Below, one piece after another: positions 10,901-20,494 of a stretch of DNA of 64,000 nt. The stretch is from Cotesia glomerata (taxonomy: Eukaryota; Arthropoda; Insecta; Hymenoptera; Braconidae), in contig NC_058161.1 of assembly GCF_020080835.1 (NCBI RefSeq), forward strand, positions 4,836,001 through 4,900,000, given 5' to 3'. The notes below the pieces were generated by a model. The model was not told where the DNA came from and searched no databases. It saw nothing but the letters and a program-made list of their open reading frames with translations. A program made the translations under genes and the position numbers. How positions within the stretch are numbered: position 1 is the stretch's first letter; every line of letters begins with the position of its first letter.

Positions 10901-12858
10901 AATTAAAACTTTAAGATTAAATTTTAAGTTATTCGACCATAATATATAATTTGGTCCATAATGTTTATAAACTTAATTAGTTAACTAACAATCTTCTTCA
11001 ATAAAAAGTACCGAAAATTAATTTGTTTCATTAAATTCATTAAACCAAAGTTTGTCCCAGACATTTTAAGATCAGTACCCTGCCAGAAGTTCAAAGCAAA
11101 AAAAAAAAAATCCAGCGTGTTATTTTACCTTTTGTAAAGTTTATAAGGATCTAATTAGCCTTGAGTTAATAATCATAGGGCTGTTAGCGCTTTATCGCCA
11201 TTTTATTTAATGTCAAAGCACCGTTTGTGCTGGAAATATGTGTCTGGGCCACTTCAAAACTCAGTCCCCAGGCAGCTATTTTTATTTATAATTTATTTAT
11301 AAAATTGGATCCATAAGTCTTAATATTATTCTAATTAATGTAAACATTCATTGAGAACTTGAAAAGTTGAATGCATTGAAATAGTTTGCTTGATTTTTCT
11401 CAATTTGATAAAAAAAATCAGTCCCCTGTCATGTTATATGGCAAAAAATACACAAATATCGAAAAAGTAAAAATTAATTCGGCTGTTTATTTATTATAAT
11501 TAAGCTGATAGTTTTGTAGCCCTTGTTAATTTTTTTTCTAATAAAATAAAAAATAATTTGGTCGGACAATTTTGTAAAGATTTAAGACGTCCTTACAGAG
11601 AATCACCCATATACCTTAATCAATTAATAACTCAAAAAACTAAATTATCAAAAATTTTTAAAATACATACAGGTGCAACTGCAACAGTTTCAACGTTAGT
11701 CACGGTGGTAGGACATCCAAAGAGACCAACATCAGCTGGGAAAGGTGGCTTCAATCTTGGTTTGCCTTGCTTGCCTTCCAACGACTCAATCAAAGCGGTT
11801 TCTTCGCCACAAATATAAGCACCAGCTCCCCGTTGTACGAAGACATCAAAATCATAACCAGAACCACACGCGTTCTTTCCTATCAATCCTGCTTGGTAAG
11901 CTTCAGCAATAGCAACTTGCATGTTCGAAGCTTCATTGTAGAATTCTCCTCTGATGTAAATGTACGCAGCACAAGCTCCCATCGCGCGACCAGCGATCAA
12001 ACACCCTTCAACCAGCTTATGCGGGTCATGTCGCATAATTTCTCTGTCCTTGCATGTTCCTGGCTCTCCTTCATCAGCATTTACCACCAAATACTTGGGC
12101 CTGCCGTCCGAAGGTTTGTTCATAAATGACCACTTCATTCCTGAAGGAAATCCAGCGCCTCCTCGACCTCTCAAGCCGGACACTTTTATTTCGTTGATGA
12201 TCCAGTCGGTTCCTTTGCCAAGAATTTCCTTTGTTTTGTACCAGTCGCCTCTCTTCAGTGATCCCTTCAATCTCCAGTCATGCCTGCCGTATAAGTTGGT
12301 AAATATTCTGTCCTGGTCTTGCAGCGGACCTCCGAATTTCTGGGAAAAATTTTTTAATCCGTCAGATGAAGATGACAACTGTCACTTTTTTATTTTTTAT
12401 TTTTTTTTATAACGGAAGTCATTATTGCACAACTTGTGCAATAACTTGAGAATTAGTTTTTTTAATAAAAGTTAATTACCTTTCCTTCTGGTGCAGCATC
12501 TGCGAAATTCCTGAACTGTTGATTGCTCACAAGGGCACCAAGAAAACCTGGGAAAAAATTTTTCGTCAATTATTGCCTCAGGGTAAATTGGACACTGTTA
12601 TGCATTCATGTGTTAAGTGCTATGGAAATCCTATGTACTTAACACACTATTGCATAACAGAGTCCAATTTAAGAGTGAACTTAAAAATATTTTGTATTAA
12701 ATGACAGATTGTATGTCTCGTTAAAGTAAATTGTTTGGTAATATTTAAAAATATTTTGAGATAATTTTAGGAAGAATTAATTAAGATAAATAAAATAATT
12801 TCAACTCACCTAATTGGTTTTTTGGAATCTGAGAACAGCGACTTACAACACCCGCCAT
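7918..12858 (-). CDS. NDUFV1: NADH:ubiquinone oxidoreductase 51-kDa subunit (NDUFV1)
   Basis: Complex I subunit of the mitochondrial matrix arm. It binds NADH, FMN and iron-sulfur cluster N3 and starts electron entry to the respiratory chain. Exons (minus): 12858-12810, 12547-12480, 12339-11671, 8673-8441, 8367-8164, 8104-7918; 1,410 nt, 469 residues, close to the human 464. The first ~30 residues are a plausible mitochondrial presequence. Residues 97-106 GRGGAGFPSG are the glycine-rich FMN/NADH loop, followed by NADEGEPGTCKDREI. ESCGQCTPC places cluster cysteines at 389, 392 and 395; the fourth is C435 in HTICALADG. All phases and splice sites agree and no break is seen. The 2,997-bp intron 3 contains a degraded ankyrin/PRANC gene and a 919-bp TIR element, and intron 2 a hairpin. 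Poly(A) signal at 7734-7739. Confidence 0.97.
8674..9426. other. NDUFV1 intron 3, distal part
   Basis: AT-rich intron sequence without recognised elements, between exon 4 and the ankyrin/PRANC remnant. Confidence 0.5.
9427..10534 (-). pseudogene. Broken ankyrin-repeat/PRANC-type gene in NDUFV1 intron
   Basis: Two open stretches in tandem on the minus strand. The upstream one (10534-9992, 180 codons) has ankyrin-like helices, including LMVLLESGADISALI, and an aspartate run. The downstream one (9837-9427, 136 codons) ends in LPYELVLEIVEYLNN, the F-box-like signature at the C-terminus of PRANC domains. The ~150 bases between stay coding in character, but a single-base frame change near 9995-10005 and an in-frame TAA near 9876 separate the parts. 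No ATG opens the upstream part: a stop precedes it, and a possible acceptor CTCTCTGCAG lies near 10514-10523. PRANC proteins are known from poxviruses, Wolbachia and the wasp Nasonia. Likely a dead or decaying copy of such a wasp gene; an assembly indel could mimic one of the breaks. The family call rests on motif recognition only. Confidence 0.6.
10691..11609. mobile_element. 919-bp TIR element, TA duplication, NDUFV1 intron 3
   Basis: Ends are TGGGTGATTCTCTGTAAGGA and TCCTTACAGAGAATCACCCA, perfect over 20 bases, bordered by TA on both sides. The interior repeats CAGTCCCC/TGTCCC-type phrases and has no transposase. It stops 61 bases from the exon 3 donor. Confidence 0.8.
12585..12670 (-). 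other. 86-nt near-perfect hairpin in NDUFV1 intron 2
   Basis: The arms AAATTGGACACTGTTATGCA and TGCATAACAGAGTCCAATTT pair with one mismatch, then a 4x4 mismatch, then TGTGTTAAGT with ACTTAACACA around a short loop. Size and shape fit a pre-miRNA on the host transcript or a very short MITE. No target duplication is evident. Confidence 0.5.
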
Positions 12859-13266
12859 TTCAATAAATTTACTGGCTTGCAGGATTGCGACTTATTGCAT
12901 TTCAGCTGATTTCAGCTCATACTGGTTTACGACACAATAGCCCCTTCTCTGTCGCTACGTAAACGCTATATCTCTCTGTATACTGCGCAAATGATTATAG
13001 ATCTATACATATCACGTCAAAGCGCAAGATCAAGAAATATTATTTAAAAATAATCATTAAATTAATGGATATTAATTTTTAAGTAATTACAGAAATTAAT
13101 TTATTTTATCTTACAAAAATTTATTTTTAAAAAAATATTTAATGAAATAAATCATTAAATACAAAATGTTATTTTATATTATTTAAATTAAAAAAATGAA
13201 CTTTTACGTTGAAAAAAAAAAAATATTTACGAATTTAGAAAATATAAATTATAATAAAAATATTTT
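12859..13266. other. NDUFV1 promoter side and 3' flank of the Myb-like gene
   Basis: The first ~160 bases are less AT-rich (for example GTCGCTACGTAAACGCTATA) and should hold the NDUFV1 5' UTR and promoter. The rest is AT-rich 3' flank of the neighbouring minus-strand gene, with a possible AATAAA (minus) at 13100-13105. Confidence 0.4.
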
Positions 13267-16200
13267 TTATTTTTTCATTTTTTTTTTAATTATTTTAATG
13301 ACTTTATCTGGTAATTTGAATTTCTTTAGTTTATATTGGAGGCTGGTATTAAAGTGATTAACCAAGGATAAATTGGATCTGTGTAGTAAAAACTGCAATG
13401 AAAACAATTATAAATAACGTACTTCAATATACGGAAAAAATTAATTAGATTACCTTATATTTAATCTTCATGAGATCCCAATTTTTTTTAGAGTTACATT
13501 GATCCATTGTGTTAGTCTTTAATAAATAATATAACATGCATCTTTCTTCCCAATCTGTATAGTGTTTTGCGCGCCTAAAATAATTTAAAATATTTGCTGT
13601 TAGACTTCTTAAGGTAGTACGTACGTGAAAAGCATATTTCAAGAAAATTATGAAATTTTTTTTATCGAAAGATAAACACAGTAGCGCTCAAAAGTATTTT
13701 GACAAATATATTTAATGGTTTAATTAAAAATAAATATGAAACACAATAATCATTTATTTATTTTTTTAACAGCTTTTGAATAATCTACAGAATAGTGTCA
13801 AAGTGGTCCTTGTTTGTAACAAAAGAAAGTTTAATTTTTTAAATATTAGGAAAATGGTGGCTCCAAAGTATTTTGACATTGTTGAAAAAAAACTAACGCA
13901 TAATGTTGTCAAAATACTTTTGAGCGCTACTGTATATTAATAATTTACTACAAAAATTTCAGATTAATTCACCTCACCGTTTTTGAGTAATTAATTTTTA
14001 AAATTGCATCTTTTACACGTAGAGGTATAGAGAAAGATGGTAAAGTTAGTATGAAATCTTCCGTAACACTCGAGTAATGTAAATAGATTTTATACTAACT
14101 TTACCATCTTTCTATACCTCTGCGTGTAAAAGATGCTATTTCGAAAATTAATTACTCAAAAACGGTGCGGTGAATTAATCTGAAATTTTGGTGGTGAATT
14201 ATTAATATATTTATCTTTTGACAAAAAAAATTTCATAATTTTCTTCAAATATGCTTTTCACGTACGTACTACCTTAAGAAAATACGAGCACCAAGGCAAC
14301 TTTTGATGAAAGGCTTGATTTTTTTTAATGTGAAGTTTAAATATGTCTAAATAAATTCCGAAAATTTGAAAGAGATTGCCCGATTATTTAAATAAATCAT
14401 TAACTTTGAAGTTGAGCAATTTAACATTGGTCTTATGGGGAAACCTCCTAACATTGATACATTTCTGTATTTTTCTCGTAAAACTGTTGGTGAATATTTT
14501 TAAAAAACTTATGGATGAAAGTAAATATCGAGGATTTTCTAACACAACCACGTATCTCAATTTTTGAAGATGAAAGGGTTCAACTGAAAAATTAATAATT
14601 AATTATAAACGCGTCACTAAAAAAAATATTAACCAGATTAATATTTTTTTTTTTTATAATACTAATAATTTAAACTTATAAAGTAAATGAAATTGATTTA
14701 ATTCAATTTAATTTAAATTTAATTCTATTGAAATGTTAATACTCTTTTTATTTTCTTTTTTCACCTATAACCAAATTAATTGATGTAAATCTAATGTATA
14801 AAGCCGATTGGCGTGTAAATAAATAAATAAATAATAAATACGATAGTATTTTTAGAAAATAAAAGTGATAAATATTGTTTTTAGATGAATATTAATTTGT
14901 TATAAGCTATTTTTTACCTCATCTCTAAAATCGTCATTGAGATACGAGGTTGCGTTAGAAAACCATCGATATATTAGTAATAAATTTAATTTAAAAAAAA
15001 TTTACACTAAAATTTACACTAATTAAAGTGTATTAATTAATCTATTTATTATGAGAGGTGTCTATTTACTCGTAAATTTATCAAAACTTTTTTACGTGTG
15101 AATAGACATGTCCTTTATTATTAATTATTAATCTCGCCGGTAAAAAAATGTTAACTTACAAATCGTTTCTAGTTTTCGCCCATTGAGTTTCATTATTATT
15201 TTCTTCCAACCACTGTTCTATCTCATCATCTAAATCTGAATTGTTGTTTTGAATCTCATTTGAAAATGAGGCAGGTTGGCCAGCGGGCTTTGAAACGGAA
15301 GGTTTATTATCAAGAAGACTATTATTTTTAAGATTTTCTTTATCTCTTAAAAACTGACTAGCACTTTTGGCTGAAAGAGTTTGTGCTTCATTAAAACTAT
15401 CATCTGAACTATCATCAACAGCACTATTATTTTCAAGATTTTTTTTGTCTTTTAAAGATTGACTAGCACTTTTGGCTGAAACAGTTTGTGCTTCATTAAA
15501 ACCACCAGTTTCACTATCTGAACTATTAACATTCATTTTAGAATTCGCTTCATTTCTTACAGATGGACCTTGCAATGGTTTTTTATCAATACTTGTATCA
15601 CTATCTGATTCACTTGACTCAGAAATAATGTATTCATTCTTATTATTATTAGCCCCGTTACGGCTAGCATATTCTTGTCTAAGCACCTGAAAATCATAAA
15701 TTCAATTTATTGGAATAGTATATACACAATGAAGACTCAGAAGAAAAACATATGACACTGAAATGGAGAGACATCTCATGATTTTTATAATTTTTTAACA
15801 AATAAATTAGAGCAAAAAAGATTTATTTAAAAAAATTCGTCTTTGGAAACTCTAAAAAAATATAAATTCAATTCTCTAGACCTGGTTTATCTTTAAAAAA
15901 AAAATAAAAAAATTGTATAGTGTCTGCTAATTTTAGTGTGATAAAAAACATTCAATTTAACAGACACCTGACAATTTTTTTAGATGTTTATAACAATTAA
16001 ATTATGATGAAAAAAATTCGACATGTAGCTATTAAAAAAAATATTCTTTTTATAATAATTGATTAATTATAAAAATTCTAACAATTGTAAGATGCCTCCT
16101 ACATTAAAGTTAGTAGTCACTTGATAATTTTTTAATTTTATTTTAAAAAACAAATTTGTTCCAAAAAATAATTAAAAAAAAATTTCATTTTTAATTTTTT

Positions 16201-18687
16201 TAATTTTCTACATGTCAATTTTTTTTTCTTTTTCTTTTGCCATAATTTAATTGTTAAAAAAATTATTAAAATTAGATAAACATCTGATAAATTAATTTTC
16301 ATAAGATGCCTGCTAATTACAGTATCACAAAACATGTAATTTTTGTAGCCTTACATTATTATTATTTTGTACCTGGGAGATTTTACGTTCAACTTGAACC
16401 GGAGTTACTAGCTGACTACTTCTAAAAATAATTTTTGAATAAAGTTTTTTATAACAATGATAAATTTTATAATAAAAATGAATATTCCTGATTCGTACCT
16501 GATACTGGTCGACGGACTCGTTGATTTGATCGGAGATTTAGCTTTAGAGTTATTGTGAGAATTAGGTACCACATCATCATCGCTACCTGCTCTTGTAGCA
16601 TCACTGTCATCAAATGAATCATCCCTAAAAAATATAAATACATATTTTACTTTCGATGACAGTCAGAACAGTAGTAATGTAATTTTTCATAAAAAAATGT
16701 AGAATCAGAAGTGGAAACTTTTTGAAGTGAAACTTCTTTATCGACGTATGAGAGAAATTTTATAGCAATGTAAAAAAAGTCGTCACGATTTTCGGTTACG
16801 CGCCATGTTTTTTTTTTTTTTTTTTATCGAAGTTCTGTACAGCGACGTAAAGAATAAATCTAGTAAACATTATTAATTCTAAAAACAATTAAAAAAACAA
16901 ATTAAATAGTAATTTAAAAATAAAGCAAAACACAATTAGAAAATAAAAATATGTGTGCGTTCATTTTTTTTAATTATTCATTTTTAATGATTTATTTATT
17001 CATTTTGAATTCTATAAAATCATTGCATATAATTGTATTACTTTGAATAGACAATTTCAATTATTTTCTCATAACTTGTGTAATTTAGTAAATTATTATT
17101 TATCTGCTTTGGATTATTTTTACTAAGTTATGATATGAAATATGAATATTAAAGTTCGTTATATAATTTTTGTAAGCGATTATAATTGATGAAATACAAT
17201 AATTTTAATAAGAGCTATGATAAAATAAATTACTCATGTTATTTGTATGCATGATTATAATACTAAAATAGCTTTAATTTAATAGGGAAAAATTTTTTTT
17301 CTTAAGCCTTATCTTCCCAATTTCTGTGAAGTTGTCCCTGATTGAACAACTGAATTCGACCGAATTAAAAATTTTAATTCTGTTATATTCTGTTAAATTC
17401 GGTAAAACCGAATTCAAAAGAATTAAAAATTTTAATTCTGTTCAATTCTGTCGAATTCTGCAAAACAGAATTCAACTAAATTAAAAATATCAATTCTGTT
17501 ATATTCTGTTAAATTCGGTAAAAAAGAATTCAAAAGAATTAAAAAATTTAATTCTGCTCAATTCTGTTGAATTCTGCAAAACAAAATCCAACTGAATTGA
17601 AAATCGCAATTCTGTTATATTTTGTTAAATTCGGTAAGACAGAATTCAAAAGAATTAAAAATTTTAATTCTGTTCGATTCTACGGAAAATGGCAGAGCGA
17701 AAATTAAAAAAAAATTGAAATTTTCAATTCTGTTCAAGTATGGAAAATAAATCTGAAAATTGTAACATAATGTAAATTAAATCCTACTGAGTTCTTTGAA
17801 ATTTAATTTTTTATATTTTGAATCGTCTTAAATCTTTTACTATCGCAATTTCATTGTTATTAAATCCTAAAACTATGATTAAAATAATATCTATGAAAGG
17901 ATTTTGAATTTGTTTTAATTCAGTCTAATTCGGAGTCAGAGCGAGAAATTCGAGGATTATCTCCTAATTTAACAGAATTGAAAATTTTGAATTTGTTTTA
18001 ATTCGGTCTAATTCGGAGTCAGAGCGAGAAATTCGAGGATTATTTCCGAATTCAACAGAATTGAACCGAATTAAAAATTTTGAATTTGTTTTAATTCGGT
18101 CTAATTCGGAGTCAGAGCGAGAAATTCGAGGATTATTTCCGAATTTAACTGAATTAATAATTTTGAATTTGTTTTAATTCGGTCTAATTCGGAGTCAGAG
18201 CCAGAAATTCGAGGATTATTTCCGAATTCAACAGAATTGAACCGAATTAATAATTTTGAATTTGTTTTAATTCGGCTAAATTCTGGCTCACCTGCCGAAT
18301 TAAACAGAATTCATTTTAAAGTTAGGTACCGAATTAACAGAATTTAATTGAATTCAAAAGAATTAAAAATTTGATTCTGTTTAATTCGATCGAATTCAGT
18401 TGTTTAATCAGGGGTAAATAGTAGAAAAATGATACGTCATAAAAAAGTTTCACTTCTTACCTGTGTACTCCGATACACACACGTATTTTTTTTTTTATAA
18501 GGAAACTTGACTAAATATATAAATATATAAATAAAAATAAGTAAAACCTTGTCTCTTCCGCTATCTCATCATCGGTATTCTCTTGTATTATACCGTCTAA
18601 AGCTTGAGTTTCAGCAAGATCTTGACAGTCTAATGCTTCTTTCCAAAGATCTGGTGAACTACAAGGACAGAAGTCTTCATCAAGCAT
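13267..18687 (-). CDS. Uncharacterised acidic protein with Myb/SANT-like C-terminus
   Basis: Hand-built six-exon gene (minus): 18687-18548, 16624-16499, 16421-16373, 15686-15160, 13574-13454, 13392-13267; 1,089 nt, 362 residues, all phases consistent. Residues 1-100 are acidic, starting MLDEDFCPCSSPDLWKEALD. Residues 106-280 are Ser/Asp/Asn-rich and contain a tandem pair at 168-193 and 203-228 sharing FNEAQT, SAKSASQ and NNS. Residues about 282-345 have the tryptophan and basic spacing of a Myb/SANT helix-turn-helix (TDWEERCMLYYLL, then KKNWDLMKIKYK, then VNHFNTSLQYKLKKF), followed by a lysine-rich tail. This suggests a nuclear DNA-binding or chromatin protein, possibly telomere- or snRNA-related, but I cannot name the family. 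The exon 4 donor GTAAGT overlaps a TAA, so a shorter form ending there is possible. Introns hold a minisatellite and nested foldbacks. Confidence 0.75.
13606..14280. mobile_element. Foldback element in Myb-like gene intron 4
   Basis: Left end TTCTTAAGGTAGTACGTACG, right end CGTACGTACTACCTTAAGAA. Inner arms continue to pair, including AGGTATAGA...AAGATGGTAAAGTTAGTAT near 14030 and its complement near 14110. The left arm is split by a 254-bp insertion. Confidence 0.85.
13679..13932. mobile_element. 254-bp Tc1/mariner-type MITE nested in the foldback
   Basis: TIRs CAGTAGCGCTCAAAAGTATT and AATACTTTTGAGCGCTACTG, flanked by CA (decayed TA) and TA. Removing it restores GATAAATATATTAATAA, exactly the sequence of the opposite, uninterrupted arm, so the insertion order is unambiguous. 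Confidence 0.9.
14527..14975. mobile_element. TIR element, TTTTCTAACGCAACC family, copy 1
   Basis: Left end near 14529 reads CGAGGATTTTCTAACACAAC; right end GTTGCGTTAGAAAACCATCG near 14950-14969. The interior shares ATTAATATTTTTTT and the CGCGTCACT phrase with the copy at 50415, but is enlarged by about 200 bp. Confidence 0.7.
15700..16370. repeat. MITE remnants in Myb-like gene intron 3
   Basis: The intron between exons 3 and 4 is mostly decayed AAAGTTAGCCGAC-family sequence; the clearest ends are ATTAAAGTTAGTAGTCACTT near 16103 and TGCTAATTACAGTATC near 16309-16325. Confidence 0.6.
17336..18413. repeat. GAATTC-rich minisatellite with inverted ends
   Basis: About 1.1 kb in Myb-like intron 1, dense in GAATTC/GAATTA phrases. 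The outer ends are inverted: CTGATTGAACAACTGAATTC on the left and GAATTCAGTTGTTTAATCAG on the right. Inside, a unit with ATTCGGAGTCAGAGCGAGAA recurs at spacings of roughly 77-92 bases (starts near 17909, 17986, 18078, 18162, 18254). It looks like a TIR element whose core has expanded. Confidence 0.8.
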
Positions 18688-20433
18688 TTTTTATTTATTT
18701 TTTGTTTTAATGATTTAAAAATAATAAACAATTTTCGTATTTATGTTCAACAGTTAGTATATAATAAGTAGTAAGGTTAAATGAAAATTAAATTGTAATA
18801 ACTTAAAATGTAAACACGAAGCCGCAGATGTTTTTGAATGTAAAGTAAGCAAGTGGCGCCATCTGTCACGATTTTTAGTGCCGGTATTCTATCGTGTGGC
18901 GCTGCAGTCGATTTATTTGACAGATTCTAATAAATATTTTATTTTATTTTTTTATTACGGCGTTAAAAAATTATTTGATTGCTAATGTGGACAGCTTCAA
19001 CATAGCTTCAAGTATTATTATCTCAAAAAATATTCATAACGAAATTTTTGGATTAATGAAAAGATTTAGTGAAAATTAAATTAGCTGACATCTAAAAATT
19101 TTTATAATTTTTTTACTGAAAAAAATTATTGCTAACAATTAAAAAAAAATTTGACATGTAGAAAATTTGAAAAACTGTAAGTGCAATTTTAAAAAAACAT
19201 TTTTTAGTTCTAATTTAATAAATGAAACAAAATCAAAAAATTAAAAATGTCGACTAACTTTATTATTATAAAGATTTATTCGAAAATTAAAATTAGGATA
19301 TTATAAATATTAATACTACAATTTAAAATAAAAATATTCTGAGAAAACTAATATAATTGTTGAGAACAATCGAGCAGTAGATCAGAAAGATGAGAAGACT
19401 TTATAACAACTAAATTTTGATTCAAGAAATATGATTTAAATTTGAAACTCTGATGATAAATTATTAAAATTCTCATGACAACTCTTACAGTTTCATCATA
19501 AGTAATCAAGGTAAATTCTTTTATAATACTAAAGTTAGCCGACGTTGTTAATTTTTTGAGTTTTTTTTTTAATTATTAAATTAAAACTAGAAAATATTTT
19601 CAAAAAATTGCACTTACAGTTTTTAAAGTTTTTTAAAAATAAATTTTTTTTTAATAATTATTTATTAATAAAAAAAAATTCTAAAAACTTTTAGATATCG
19701 GCTAATTCAATTTTCATAATTTTTTTCCGAAAATAAATTATTGATTTTTTTTAACAATTAAATTTTAAGTAAAAAAATACTTAAAAAAAATTGCACGTAT
19801 AATTTTTCAAATCTTCTACAAGTGAAAGTTTTTCTTTTAATTTTTTGTAATAATTTTTTCAATAAGAAAAAATTATAAAAATTTTCAGATGTCAGCTAAT
19901 TTAATTTTTATTAACAAGTTATATGTATAAAAATAAAAAACTTAACTATTTTCTATTGAATTTTCAGCAAACATCTTAATAGTAGGTTACATGAAACTAA
20001 TCGGATTTGGTATCGTTTAAAAAGTCTTAAAGCTGGGCTGGTACCTTATACAATCATCATAGAATAAAAGTTTCTTGTTCAGAAAACTGCATTTACGTAA
20101 ATGGATTTCACATTGAGGTTTTTATTATTGGAAAAAAAGGCTATAAAATTTTTATTGCAGTTCTCACTTCATTACTCGGATATTTTACGCATCATTGCGT
20201 GAGTAATGTTGAGGATCGTCGAATTTTAAGTATCAAAACTTTTCCAATTACATTAACCAGATATTTAAAAAAAAAATATTTTTTATTTTTTGGTAAAAGC
20301 TAAACAATTTTTTTTCTTCGATTATACATTAAGAAGAATACAAAGAAGTAATATGCTTTTATTATTTACAAATAATTACTTCTAAATTCGATCGTCAGTA
20401 AATAACTAATAAATATTAAATAACTGTACAAAG
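18688..20433. other. Intergenic region, Myb-like gene to ionotropic receptor
   Basis: The genes are divergently transcribed here. 18688-18960 is the likely promoter of the minus-strand gene and carries GTGGCGCCATCTGTCACG at 18853-18870. The rest is AT-rich, with several AAAGTTAGCCGAC-family copies, best at 19527-19718. Confidence 0.5.
19527..19718. mobile_element. MITE, AAAGTTAGCCGAC family
   Basis: Left end ACTAAAGTTAGCCGACGTTG, right end GATATCGGCTAATTCAATTT. A second, weaker copy follows to about 19910. Confidence 0.75.
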
Positions 20434-20471
20434 TATATAAACCCAGAGCTGTCGGTTTATACCCTTCAGTC
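20434..20471 (+). promoter_or_regulatory. Core promoter of the ionotropic receptor gene
   Basis: TATATAAA at 20434-20441 and an arthropod initiator TCAGTC at 20466-20471, with 34 bases from the first T of the TATA box to the predicted +1 A at 20468. The ATG follows 27 bases later. Spacing and both motifs fit a focused Pol II promoter. Confidence 0.7.
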
Positions 20472-20494
20472 AATCCGTCACACATCGATCAACA

